From Zygnema cylindricum (lineage: Eukaryota; Streptophyta; Zygnematophyceae; Zygnematales; Zygnemataceae): a stretch of DNA of 35,139 nucleotides. The notes under the pieces are model-generated. The model saw only the letters and a list, made by a program, of their open reading frames with translations. It did no database searches and was not told the DNA's origin. Shown here one piece after another: positions 9,784-22,119 of the stretch; the stretch's first letter is position 1, and every line of letters begins with the position of its first letter. The stretch is from NCBI GenBank assembly GCA_037447655.1, contig JBBHKE010002973.1, positions 729,726 to 764,864 of the forward strand. The letters are read 5' to 3'. The translations under genes were made by a program, and so were the position numbers.

Positions 9784-11127
9784 AGTCTTGGTGGACCGCT
9801 AGTGGAGTAAAATCAACCATAGTATTACTATGTGCATAATTACCATTTAGCAGTAACTATCTTCAAGATTGTCGAAGGGTGAAATTCTCGGTATTTAATT
9901 GTAGGTATTAGGATAAGATCATGACGAAGTGGAAATTAAATATCGACCGAGTACAAGGGATCTAGGCAAAACCTAAAACCACTTTAAATAAGTGGACCCG
10001 ACAACTACTTGCAATATGTATCTTTTCTGTGAGAAACCCTGAACAACCTGCGTATTGTAACCTCGAAACATAACAATACTACAATGTATGATTGTGTGAA
10101 CTGCTGTTGTTGATTTGTTACTTATAGTTTGGTAGAGTGATAGCTGCAAGCAATATTTCGCGATAGCTTTTTGTAGATTCAGCAACGTTTCCGTCTTCAA
10201 AAGTTAGAAGGTTATTCACATCCACAATCAACAACTCAAATATGCTGCTAATATATCAATCAACCCTAATATGTAATTGCCGGCTGGGTTTCAGGTCCTA
10301 TGCAGTTATGGTGTGGAGTTTTAAATTCCCTATAAACATATATAAAATGAAATAATAAGACAATGTATTGGTAAAGTGTCACTTGTTCATAACAGAATCT
10401 ACAATTCAGATCTTTCATATTAAATCTTAAAAGTTGGCATCAAAAGTGGATGATTAAAAAAACACAATCCAGTCAAGTGCTCAAAGGAAAGGTTCACATT
10501 GGGCGAGTAAATCAATTAGGCAATAGCTCAAATCCAGTGAGAAAAAATAACCAAAAAATATCAGTTTCTTAAAAGGGCAAGCGACAAAGAACTTTCTGAA
10601 GGCCTTTAACAAAGAGAGGTAGTAGTCAACCTAAGATAAATTGAAAACAAAGACAAATCTTTAAAAGGTAGACTCTGGTCAACCATTGTCAAGGAGGATC
10701 AACCCTGGTCAACTCCCGTCTATTCCAATCAGCTATTTTCGATTCTGGTTGGGTTAACTCGGGTCACTAGGTCAACTCCGGTCAACCCTTTAGTTTGTCG
10801 GAAAATATGGGCAATTCCAAAACTCCACGTAAGGTCAAACCATGGTCAACTGACTGTCAACTAAGTTCAACAAAGTCAACATTAACATGCAAAAGATGTC
10901 AAAAATATCATGTTTTTTCATTTTCTCCTCAGTTCCTAGTGAAACTTGCATATTATACAGATGGAGACGAATATACAAGTGAATAACAAAATAACATGTT
11001 CTACCTAGAACTATGACCTTGAATTGCTTCTTTTGAGAAAATTTTGCCTTTCACTACTCGCTCCCGTTAATTCTCTCAGGCTATAAATATACTGTATAAC
11101 CTTAGTATATAGCCTCACTATATAGCC
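9784..11127. other. Intergenic region between LINE remnant and the NCL 3' end
   Basis: The two flanking units converge here. No gene seen. 10672-10880 carries GGTCAAC repeats. Just before the NCL stop, ATATAGCCT-type words recur at about 11106-11130. The NCL 3' UTR must lie here (minus strand), but I found no clear AATAAA for it. Confidence 0.5.
10672..10880. repeat. Degenerate GGTCAAC (W-box-core) array
   Basis: GGTCAAC, TGTCAAC and close variants recur roughly every 10-20 bases. This is the complement of the GTTGACC array at 34508-34770. TTGAC[C/T] is the known WRKY-factor binding core, but here the repeat lies downstream of the NCL gene, so a satellite origin is at least as likely as a regulatory one. 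Confidence 0.7.
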
Positions 11128-14100
11128 TTACTGCCATCCAAGCACGTAATCAAGGAAGGCAACAATACCGATAGTAATTGGGTAGAGGAGAAGAATTGGG
11201 AGAGCAAAGTAAAGTTTGAAAGTCGTGGCAGTTCCTCCCACGATTCCCACAATTAAAGTGGATAACAAGATGACCGTCACCTCGGACGAAAACTCCCATG
11301 TTAACCCTCGGAAGTATACAACGGCCAAAAAGACTCCTAGACACCTGTATCCACAGTCCATCACTCGAATTTCGTTAACATGTTATTTTATTTTACTTTT
11401 CGACAGGTTTTCAAAATGTGAAGGAAAAGGACTGCACTCGAATTTGTTAGCAAAATTGATTTATTGAATTTATTGAATTTACACAAGTTTTTTTTATAAT
11501 GTGAAGTGAAACTGAATTATTGTAGTACCGGAATTCTCTGTTTGCCACAGAATCTCGGCATTTCTATAAAAGAAGTTTGGAATTCGGTGCCAAAATACGG
11601 AAATGACACACATAGGGCACAATTTCATGAGTAACGTATGTACAAATACTTCAAAAGAAAGTGTTAATTGTACAATTCATTCTCGAAAAGAGGGTAAAAC
11701 CTCGATCGTGTAATAAAACTATTAACCAGAATTCGTGAAAGTGAAAGAAAGAAAGAAAGATCTCCTGAACTTCAAAACCACATCACCTACCTTAGGATAC
11801 ATTCCATTCCTTCAACAATCACCCCGTTAAAGAGAGAGCATATGAACCATTACAAAGAGTATACGACCAGTTAAAGAGCGAGCATATGAATGATACTCAC
11901 AGAGTATTGTTCATGGTAATAGCTCCATAAACCTGACTGTAGGTCAGAGAAATTGTTCGTTTGCGTTTTTTCATGGCAAAAAGTAGTGAAGACACAAGTT
12001 CACTCGCGTTTGAGGCGATAGGTGTAACAACAAAGGCCACAAAAAAGGCAGGAATACCTGACGCTCTGCGACAATTTAAAAGAGAAACCTCAGTAAAAGA
12101 TCAGAGTCGTGATAGGGAGAAGCGGATAAGGAGGGGACACCTGGCGCTCTGGCGAAATTTACAAGAAAAATTTGAGTAAAGATTAAAGAGTAATAATAGG
12201 GAGAAAAGTATAAGATGTTCCGGCATTCAGCTCAGTGCGTCCATTCCAGATTTCGTACCAACTTAAGAACTGTGACAGAACTACCTTATATTATTTACCA
12301 GCATAGAAAAAGAATAGTGGTACTGGTAAAAACCAATCTTTTCTTTTTTTGTTGTTTTCTCATGAAAGTGAGTGCACTCACGTGGAGAAGTTGGTGATAG
12401 CGTCAACCATGGGATCTGCGAAGACTGCCACGAGTAACGCTCCTCCAGCCATCAAAAAAGTTGCCTGTAATGAAAAAAAAACTAATGTTAAACTCCCATA
12501 AAAACGTGTTCGGAGGGTGAAATCACAGCAATGCATTTCTAGATACTTATTGCTCTCAGCAATAAGTTCAAGAGTTGCAACCTGAAATCTCAATCATTCA
12601 AAGACGAAGAAGAAGATTAAGGAGGAGAAGGAGGAGGACGAAGAGGAAGAAGAGAAGGAGAGGAAGAAGGAAAAGGAGGAGATGGAGAAGGAGAAGAAGT
12701 TTAGACAATAAAAAGTTTTGCATTAAAACTGCCTGGATGCGACCATATTGATTTCAAAAAAGCACAGAAACACCTACTCTTGGCAACGGACTCATGGAAC
12801 AGTTTCGGTCATTGATCATGTAAAGAAAATAAAAAGAAGACCTTCAAAAAAATCAGATGTCGAATTAACTTGTTCCATTTTAGTAAGGAAATTAACTCGG
12901 TTATTGTCAACGTTTTCTGTTAGATTACTGAGTAATTTCTTACGAGATTCATAATTTTCAAGGCTCCTCAAAAATAGTGTTGATCACGGATAAAAATCCA
13001 AGTATAAATCATTTAGTCATTGATTTACTTGTTCCCTTTGAAAAAGGAAACCTGTTACCTTTTATTTCTCAAAAATAGATTGGTTTGCTACTTTAATTGT
13101 TTTCAAACAACTACACAGTGAGTTGTTAACAGAAAGGGAGAGGGAGAGGGGGGGAGACACACTTTAATGTTTAAGGGCCAAAAAAAAAACGGGGTCGAAT
13201 TAGCGTGATTTAAGGTAATAACGATTGGCGGAGTCCACTATATTCATCGAAAGGCATCTTTTCATAGTTTGCACAGATTCTATTGAAACAGAGCCAGTTA
13301 AGGGTTGCTTTAAATGTCTCAGACTTCTTCTTGCCAAGCAACAGGACAAGTAAATTATCCTAAGTAGAGATTCATGTCGAATCAGTTTTCATGCAGATCA
13401 GCACTAACAATATTATCGCATTTATCATTCGGTCCATGACCATAATAATTAATGTGGTGATAAATGCCAATTAAATACAATTACCACCGATGGACTGATA
13501 ACATTCACCCCCTATGAACCTAAAATAGTTTGAAAAAGTTTAGACAATCCCAGCCATACATTTGTACAGTTAATTATAACTGACTAACCTTAATGTAGTT
13601 AATCAAAACTCCTAAATATTAGGTCACTTCAAGTCAATTTCTAGAACGTAAAAAAAAAAATTAATGAACTGGCAGGGTGGGTGTTACGATAAAGAATATG
13701 ATGACTTAGTACAAGAGTAATAAGCACAAAAAGGTACTCCATATCTCCTAAAAAGCTTGCAAACTAAAATCTTACCCACTAGAATCTCAAAATCTGTAAT
13801 CCGTACTTCCAAAAATCGTTTTTGTTTTTTGTTAACTTTTGTTTGCAGGTCATTTTTGTTTTGGAGACCGATAATCGATTCTCAGATCAACAGAAAACCT
13901 GATTATCAAATATTGGACAAATGTGGCCAATATGAAACGTTACTTACAAGTATGAAACATAAACCACAGTATACATGGAAGTTACAGTGTAATAACACAA
14001 AAAAATTTACCCTCGTGTTGAGGGTGAATCTTACAGTTTAACGAGTAACTGTACATACGATTGTTCCAAAAACTGTACAAATTGTACAATTTATCCTCGA

Positions 14101-17100
14101 AACGAGGGAAAAATAGCGAAGAAAAAACTTTGACAGTGCAATAACCCTATCAAATGTAGAAATGGGCCAGAGAGAGCTTTAAAACCTGTTGATAGATTTG
14201 TGCAGGGGTAAGGGCAGGTGCCTCTTCCTCGTCTTCCTCCTCAGCCTCCAGTTCTTTCATTATTTCCATATCACTAAGTGCTGACTTCCTACGACCATCA
14301 AGAGAGTTCGAGTCCGCTGACCTGCAATGGCAATTCAAAAAGGAAATTATAGGAACTATATTATAACAATGTGCCACAAATACTATGATAATAAACATTA
14401 TATGATCATAGCAATAAACAAAAACACGGACAAGAATGGGGCACAAATGCTATGATAATAATAGTTATGATTGTCGCAATAAACACTGATAAGGCCTCCA
14501 ACCATCAGAAGGACTTACACAGAAGAAAATCCTTCGGGACTGCTTCGCTTCTTTGGTTGTGTTGATTCCAACCATTTGCACATGCCGTACTTGAATTCGT
14601 CCTGTAGGAAAAAGAAAGAAAAAATAAAGAATGTCACCAAAAAAAAAACAAATTCCATTTTTCTGTTCACAGCCACCTCTCGCTATTATGGCAGAGTAGA
14701 GGGGAGAGAGGCGGGGAGAGAGGGGAGAGAGGGGAGAGAGAATGGAGGAGAGGAGGGGAGAGGGAGAGGGAGAGAATTATAACCATTGTAACAGAAAGTT
14801 GGGACTGTGAGAAAAGAAATAAGCAAACATTATTGTAACCATACGAACTCCTTCCAGCATAATTTTTGCTTACCTCACATGCATAGACATTCCAATGTTC
14901 ATCACTAATAGTAGAAAACTGTTATAATAATTCAAAGTTAGAATCTGTAAAACTAATTCCGGGTTGGGAGATTTGGCAAAAAGCTGTGAACTCCCTAACT
15001 AACACTATTTTGTGAGATTCAAGCCTCCAAACCCACATCTAATTAATGTTATAAACTCAAGTAACGATTAACACTGACTTCCTTCAGTTTCTGTTCGTTA
15101 TTAACACTTGCAACTGACAGCGCTACAGTGAGCTCAAAATTATCAACCTCTATTATGAAAGTAAATACATAAGAGTCAAAAACTAGAACCTAAACAAATG
15201 AACAATAGGCTTGGAACCCTAAAAAACCCTAGAAACCCTAAAAAACAGAACACAATTTCAAACAGAACCTGCTCAAATGAATCACGAGAAGGTATCCGAG
15301 TATGACTTAGCACTTCCGAAGCTCATTTTTTTTTATGGGTTTCGGTTTACCTATGAAAAATGTATGACTGTAGGCAACGGCAAAACTTACCTTGCCGATC
15401 AGTCCATTAGAGTCTTTGTCAAAGTCTTTCATCAAGTTGCGATGCAATTGGTCAGAATGTTCCTGCTGCTGATCAGGCAGTCCACCCTGTTGCATAAAAA
15501 CCAAAAAAAACCAAGAAAGAAAATAAGGCAGATTTGTTAAGTTTATGCTATGACCTCGATGTAAGAGTGCATAGCAGATGATATACAAACACAACCAGCA
15601 TATAAATTCTAAAGATAAAGATATGGATATATTACAGATATAAAAAAAGGTATGATAGCTTACTCTCCTCCAAAAAGACGTCTAGAAAATCCAGGGGCTA
15701 GGAGAAGCTTGGGAGGGTAAGACATAATTGCAGTCAACAAAAAAATCCTAAACACACTTTAATGACGATAAGCCACCATTTCATCATCTACCAAAGGACG
15801 ACATGTCAGAAAGACCCACGGCTGGAGACCGAAAAGTGAACAGAAAAAGTATTACTGACGTGCACCAATTGTAGTCCAGTAATAAGCCCTTTGACCTCCG
15901 CTGCCTCCAGTGTACCATTCTTGTCTTCATCAAATTTGTCAAAGATACGATCAATGGTCTCAAAATTTGGCGAACCGTCTTCCAGTAGGAGACCGTCACC
16001 TGATTCCAGTGCCTTGTTATGGATGCCAGACAAAGCTGCAGTCTTGAGATAATGGAGACGAGCATTTTCCATTTTTCTTTCCTGTAATGATGGTATCAAC
16101 ACCTGTGCACACCCTCCAAAGCATTTCTAGCATTCAGTCATATGCTCAACAAGAGGTCTTTTTGAACCTAAAACTTATCTTTACAGTTAACAAAAGACCT
16201 CCAATGGAACAATTATCTCTCTTATCTGCCATTTGCCACCATCAATTGGGAAAGAGCATAATCGAAAAAAAATTAGATCAGTAAAAGGAACACATGATCA
16301 CACAACATGATAGGTTTGGTACATTGAATTGCTATCCGTGTTAAGAAACAATTAGCATTAGGACAGTTTTAGCGTTAATAATTATATTTCTGGTACAAAT
16401 GAGGGGAGCGATTGTCAATCACCCAATAACTTTTTGTGAATAAACAAACAATTACTGTTGATAACACTATTGTGTTCAGAGGGCAAAAACATACTGGGAT
16501 GAAATTATTGACGCTTTTAAATCACGGAGTAGTAAGTATTCTTACCTGATATGTGCAGTAGGCTGCAAGGCCTACAAAGGCTATAATTAAACCAACAAGG
16601 GCAGAGGTGTGACCATCAGTAGCTTCCCTTCCATCCATAAGAGGAATTTGAAGAACAATGTAAGGCAACACCGAAATGATCATAATCCAAGCTCCCCATC
16701 GAGTCTGTTCATCAGTCGTAACTCCTGCAAGATTCCGAGTATAAATAAATGTTACAAACTCACAAACCATGAAAATATTTTGCATGTTGATTTTCCTGAC
16801 TTGGGATGAGAATGTCAGAGTCGTCAAAATGCCTCCCAATAAAAACATTTTTCCACAACCTTACTACATTGGTCTAACCATAAAGTGATGCAAATCAAGT
16901 ACATGGGAGACTTGCTGGGAAACGCCGCAAGTACCATCATACTGAAAAGATACATTGACAACTAAAACTACAAATGGTGTACAGCAACATATAAACATAT
17001 TTTTAAATTGATATGCTTGGAGGGTCTTAACACACTCCATTTCAACCTAGCATGCGATGATGTTTCTTAAGCAGTTACAGGAGGTGTCCACACATAAATT

Positions 17101-20100
17101 GACTTCGTTAAAAACTATTGACAAGTTAAATTGTTTTCACTACTGACAATCACACAGTCCTTTAGACAGAAAGTCCTCCGCCTCCTCAAAAAATGCCAAC
17201 GATATAATGGAATTTGAATCTACACAACAGAACTAGAAGGTGATATTTTAAATGCTCATAACAAGCTTCTTCACAATTTCATTAACAAATTGGCCATTTC
17301 AAGATCCTGTCTCCCTCAACTAGTTTTACCTTTTAACTCCTTTGTATCATTTCCACAATTATGCAAGAAAACTAAACAAACTCCACTTATTGACTTTCTT
17401 AACAAAAAGGAAACAAGGAAACATCAGGAAGAAAGATAAACAGAGAAACATTAACTCACCAGATCCAAACAAGCTGAATGTAGAAGTCAATGTACGGTCT
17501 TTGGCAGTACCATTGGGTCCCACAAGGTCACAACGACCAAAAATGAGTGAACCTCCCCAAGCAATTGTCAAAATCATAATAGTAGATCCTGCGAGGACAC
17601 CCATTCCTACAAGAACTTCTTCTTGGGCCTCATCTGCAGTGCCTCCAAGACCTGACACCTGTACCACAAATCAAAACTCACACTATAAAAATGAGGTTTC
17701 TTCTATTATTATCACCAATAACGGTTGAGAATGAAATGAATACGTACATAAACACACTACATAAGTGGGAGTATCACTGATTTGCCAAAAATAAATAATC
17801 AGTTAAATAATATAACTGGACGATATTTTTAAGTTTTGAGTTGTGTTGAATGGTTGCTAGTCTGTCAAATTCCTTTTTTCAACCGTCTCCATGTAATTTG
17901 TGTGCAAAAGAGTCACAATCAACAATGAAACCCTTATTCCTGCTTTAGCCCTTTGGCATCTCATTCGTTTTCTCCTTTTCCTTTAGTTTCTTCTTCGTCT
18001 TCTTTCCTTTTCTTTTCTTTTCTTGCCTTTGCATGGCCTTCACACTTCCATGGTCTCCCAGAAGGAGGTTTTACGAGAAAGAGAGAAAAATAAATAAAAA
18101 TTAAAGGCTCATTTGACTAGCGCTAAAACTTCAAACAAGTATTTGTACATAGCCAGACTTTCGACATAAAAAACATAGCCAGATGATGAACGAAAATAAC
18201 TTACCCTTACATTCTTTGACATGATTACAAGTATGGGTCCTTGCCTGATATGGATACTATGACAACTCAGTTATAGATTGTCTTTAAAAATAGTACAGGC
18301 AGCAATCAAAGCATTCAAATGAACTGATTCACGGTCTTCAATAAGTACATCTTTAATCTCCCAAGAAAACTATGTAGTACCAAATTAGCGAAAAACATTC
18401 GACTTAAGTCAAGCTTTTTCACTAATGCCAGGTTGATAGTCAAGATCACCACTTTTACATTTAACCTTTCATCAAACCTGACAAGCTGACACAGAAAGGA
18501 CGACTTTCATTACATATAACAGGTAAAAATTAACCCAAAATGAGTTCTTTCACGTGGACAACCTTATCTTAACAGTTCTATGAAGCACAAAATGCTGACA
18601 GGCAAATGCACTCACGACTAAAAAAGACAGTATTTGAATGAAGATTGAGAATACTCACAACAATCAAAAGTGCATCTGGAAATGCACCGAGTACAGGAAG
18701 CACAAGACCTCCAATCAAACCCGGGTTTAAAACCTGAAAGCCAAAAAGAGCTAGAGAGCCAAACTCAGTAACAGGGTCCAAACTCAGGACTGACTTCTTA
18801 AAACACCCAAACGACGCTATATACCATTAATATATTTGAGTTGAAAAAGGAGTTTCAAACACAGGGCTGATTAGTCATCAATAAAAAAAATAAAGAAAGG
18901 AACTCGTCAAATAGGTGATTAACTTAGAAAGCTCAATAGCATGCATTTGAAATAGCAATGCAGTCACAATGTCAAGAAAGGGGAAAAAGAGACACAGAGG
19001 CTAAGTTCTAGGCATTGACAGTACAACGAATAAATACAAATGTCCAATGAATAGATACAAACGTTCAGCGATTAAATACATTTGGTGAAGGATTGTTGCT
19101 TATTCACACCTGGAGAAGCATTTCACTCCCTTCAGAAATCAGTTTAGCGGCTGTTAGGAGGAGGTAACCATAAGCAACCATGAGGAACAAATTTCCACCA
19201 AGGCTAGTAGAACATGGCAGAAGTCCGTAAGGCTCCCTGGCAAACACAGACACAAACTTATGCATACAAGTCAAGAAAGTGACAATGCGTGACAGGTGAG
19301 TACGACAATTGAAACGTATCACATGCTCTTCTATATGACAGTAATTTCTTTTTACTATGTGGCAATGTGGTGAGACAATCCTTGGCAAAAATAGAAAATT
19401 ACATCCTTTTAAGAACCACACAAGGGATACATGTCATAACACGGATCAAAACCTTGACTCAACTCTTGGAATGCTTCCTACACTTTGTAAGCCAGTATTA
19501 AGTTTTGTTTAAGGAAACGCCATGGTAAACCATCTGATTACATGAAAGGAATAAAAAGGCAAATTGAAGGTGAAAAATGACTAAATCAACTAAGAAAAAA
19601 CTAAGAACACTGCAAAGACCCACTGACAAGCTAAAAGCACAAGCTATGGCATAAAAAAAACCAATAAAGAACAAAAACTAATAAAATTACCAACCATACC
19701 CAAAACATAACTAACTCCAACCTTTTTCTCCCAATTCGCAGCATGTTTTTTTTTCCAAATTCAAAACAGAAGGATGCAACACCATCTTTCTATCTGAAAC
19801 ACGCGAGAGGTATAAGCTACATCTTCTAAAGAATCAGATTACCGGGTGAAAAAATGATATTCAAAGTTTATACACAAAGACTCGGACAAAAAGCCCTATA
19901 AACAATACACTGCCAGTCACTATTAGTGTTGAACATTTTTCGAGCAGTCAAATGTGTAAACTCTATGATCAACTACAATAATTTTTTTCTGCGGCAAGAA
20001 ATTGAAAGGAAACGGTCTTACTTTTCGATCATAATGTCACAATTAAAAATTGGAAAACCGTACAGTGAGAAAAAATACTTTATACAGTGACTGCAAAAAA

Positions 20101-20899
20101 AAAAGTTCAACACTAATAGAAATGGGCAGTGTATTGTTTTGCAATTTTTTTTCCTTTAAGCAGTGACTGACAAGGAGTGAGTCCATGAGAGAGAGAGGGA
20201 GAGAGAGAGAGCCTGTCCATTCCAGCCTTTCAAGTCAGCAATTGGTCAGTGAAACTGGGATTACAACAGCCATAGTTGACTAGTAAATCTTTCAAAGATT
20301 AAGAAGGCACAAGGACAAACTTCCTTGCAATTGTGGAAAGCTTTGGAAAAAAAAAATCTCATTCTAAGCCTCTTATACAAACGGATTAGCAAATAACAAT
20401 GACAGCGCTACAAGACTGCCCACCGCTAATAGAGTTAAACACTCTAATTCAAGTGAGTATATTTTTATACCCAACATTATACTTAAGTGTTAACAACACT
20501 TAGTTGAGTAGCTCATAATGAGCCACGGGGAAAAACATAATTTACTGTAGTTAATTAATAAAGTGTTAACATTAATAATTCACAAACTCTAATAGCTCTG
20601 GGTGGTGTACTAGCCCGTTGGCGCTCCCATGAGTTAGATTCTTACTCGCAGGTAGTTTCTGTAGTCTCCTGAAGAGTCCTTCCACTTGAAATATCCATGT
20701 CACCAGAAACTCCAGTTAAAAGCTGTACGTTATCTGTCGTCTTCCTGGGCATATATCCTGAAATTTGAACGCCAGACATAAGCAAGATGAAAACAGCGTA
20801 AACATTGGTATAGATGCATTTTAGTAATTTTTCAAATTATCTTTGGCAGGACATTTCATGCCAAGTAGGAGATCATGTAAACAAACACCATCCAAAAAT

Positions 20900-20954
<55 letters not shown>

Positions 20955-21467
20955 TTTCCTTCAAATCTATACTGGTTAAACAGTTGAGAATACCTGCCAT
21001 AGTTCAAAAGTGCAAAAACAAGTGGAAACACTAAATAGTCTGCCAACATTACTCGCACATTTTATAGGTTTTTCAAGTGTAGATACACGTGTAGTACAGA
21101 GAAAGTAAATACAGCGTTTTCATACCTTTTCTACACATTAAAACTATGGGGAGCATTGCACCCCCAAAATTTAAGACAAGGGTATTAGTGCACAACTTGA
21201 GAAAAATGCAAAAGTGCAATAAATGAACGATGAGCAAAAAACAAGAACATGAAAGAAGGGAGCAACAGACTTACCTGAAATGGTCAAAAGGCCGAAGGAG
21301 ACGACAGCTGTAAAGCCAATTACACCAAACCAGAGGAGCTTTCGACTAGAATGGCGAGCTTTTGACTTTTTCGCAACTTCGACAATTGTACCGGCTGAGA
21401 AATGGTCAGCGTTGGCCAAATTATTTAAGAGAGCTTCAACATCGCTGGAATCATTCTGTAAAGCCAT
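11128..21467 (-). CDS. NCL: NCL-type sodium/calcium exchanger with two EF-hands (13 exons, 628 aa, complete)
   Basis: Exons, in transcript order: 21467-21275, 20757-20646, 19236-19110, 18733-18659, 17658-17460, 16724-16546, 16081-15860, 15486-15391, 14601-14519, 14321-14186, 12464-12382, 12065-11901, 11344-11128. All introns are GT-AG with matching phases; 1887 nt including TAA. Membrane-bound Ca2+ exchanger of the Ca2+/cation antiporter superfamily; plant NCL is about 585 aa. Visible parts: N-terminal hydrophobic helix (43-64); alpha-1 repeat with GAFPD (160-164); alpha-2 with TPIASNASE (516-524); between the two membrane halves a cytosolic loop with EF-hand loops DEDKNGTLEAAE (346-357) and DKDSNGLIGKDE (392-403), both with canonical ligands, and an acidic stretch ELEAEEEDEEE (about 453-463). 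It ends LDYVLGWQ, like plant NCL. The EF-hands imply Ca2+-dependent control. The donor of exon 10 (GTTTTA) is weak. Subcellular membrane not determinable. Confidence 0.93.
12056..12221 (-). repeat. 83-bp tandem duplication over the acceptor of NCL intron 11
   Basis: 12056-12138 and 12139-12221 are diverged direct copies (ACCTGACGCTCTGCGACAAT versus ACCTGGCGCTCTGGCGAAAT, both later reading ATAGGGAGAA). On the minus strand the copy nearer the exon holds the acceptor used here (CGCAG|AGCGTCAGG at 12066/12065). The upstream copy retains a second acceptor-like CCAG with AGCGCCAGG after it. Use of that one would add 83 nt and shift the frame. Confidence 0.85.
12600..12706 (+). repeat. Polypurine (GAA/GGA)n tract in NCL intron 10
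   Basis: About 100 bases almost purely A and G (GAAGAAGA, GGAGGAGAAGG and so on); a polypyrimidine tract on the gene's strand, near the 3' end of intron 10, about 140-240 bases before the acceptor of exon 11. Confidence 0.85.
13185..13234 (+). repeat. Solo end of the MITE-like family in NCL intron 10
   Basis: GTCGAATTAGCGTGATT followed by GTAATAACGATTGGCGGAGT matches the right end of the copy ending at 28869 (CACCGAATTAGCGTTATT, then GCGATTGGCGGTGT). No convincing left terminus was found; ACACAGTGAGTTG near 13114 is a weak possibility. Confidence 0.5.
14690..14776 (+). repeat. Polypurine (GGGGAGAGA)n tract in NCL intron 8
   Basis: GGGGAGAGAG units repeat over about 85 bases. On the NCL strand this is a long pyrimidine tract about 90-175 bases upstream of the acceptor of exon 9. 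Confidence 0.85.
15217..15247 (+). repeat. Telo-box cluster (AACCCTA) in NCL intron 8
   Basis: Three AACCCTA motifs separated by two or three A residues. AAACCCTA is the complement of the plant-type TTTAGGG telomere unit and a known plant telo-box. It is too short to be an interstitial telomere. Another AAACCCTAAA occurs near 28102. Confidence 0.55.
19505..19740 (-). repeat. LINE 3'-tail fragment in NCL intron 2
   Basis: Read on the minus strand, the segment ends with CAGATGGTTTACCAT, the hairpin-bearing 3' end of the LINE at 9560-9783. Upstream it has GTTGGAGTTAGTTATG, T-rich like the LINE's GTTGGGGTTGGGTTAGG. No coding part remains. It lies in the same orientation as the NCL gene. Confidence 0.5.
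20415..20608. repeat. MITE-like element in NCL intron 2, diverged
   Basis: The two ends, ACTGCCCACCGCTAATAGAG at 20415 and the inverse of AACTCTAATAGC-TCTGGGTGGT ending at 20606, agree at about 17 of 22 positions and resemble the family terminus ACACCGCC...CTATTAGAGT. The interior is AT-rich and non-coding. The family assignment is tentative. Confidence 0.45.
20902..20954 (+). repeat. (GA)n microsatellite in NCL intron 1
   Basis: About 24 uninterrupted GA dinucleotides from 20903, then AGCGAGA. On the gene's strand it is (CT)n, inside intron 1. Confidence 0.95.
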
Positions 21468-21527
21468 GCCTGCTTCTTTTCTTTCTTCTTAAATTTTTCC
21501 TCTTTGAATCTGGGAAACCAAGTATAC

Positions 21528-21566
21528 AAACACACACACACACACACACAGACACACACATACACA
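21528..21566 (+). repeat. (CA)n microsatellite upstream of the NCL start codon
   Basis: CACACACA with one GA and one TA interruption. It lies 61-99 bases upstream of the NCL ATG on its minus strand, so probably in its 5' UTR or proximal promoter, where it reads (TG)n. Confidence 0.95.
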
Positions 21567-21924
21567 AGAAAAAACAACAAAGAGGATTTCAGGATCATGA
21601 AACACACAAAAAGACAAAAACTGTAATTTTACGGGTAAAAACGACGAGAGGTCTTCAAAATATTCAAGAGTCACTCGAAAAAGATTCAAGAGTCACAAAA
21701 ATAAGACCTTACTTCAAATGTGAGAAAAACATCGATATATAAGGTTACCGCTTAAAATACACATATTTTGTGGCTTTTTTGAGTATAATACGCGGATAAA
21801 AACGAGGAAACTACATACAAAGGATTTAGTTGTTTGGCACATTTGAACTGTGGAAAAGACCAAGCTTTAGGGCTCTGTTCTGAGCAAGGAAAGAGCTAGT
21901 ACAGAAAACGTTGTAAAGAAAAAG

Positions 21925-21964
21925 TCTCTCCCTCTCCCTCTCCCTCTCCCTCTCCCTCTCTCCC
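21925..21964 (+). repeat. (CTCCCT)n microsatellite
   Basis: Six CTCCCT hexamers in a row, about 460 bases upstream of the NCL start codon. Confidence 0.95.
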
Positions 21965-22119
21965 GATGTCAACTACCACCAAAAAATAATGCAAATTTTA
22001 AAATCACAAGAGAAGTGAAGCTCCATATGATAAAGTGTCTTAAGGTGGATGAGACAAGGAGAGAGAGTACCTCAAAGAAAACTTCACAAAGAACTAGCAC
22101 ATATACTAAATAGTTGACT

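Noticed and set aside
14300-14330. TTCGAGTCC resembling a tRNA B-box
   Set aside because: It lies in NCL exon 10 and no cloverleaf can be drawn around it.
15217-15247. Interstitial telomere
   Set aside because: Only three imperfectly spaced AACCCTA units; telo-box motifs or chance are adequate explanations.
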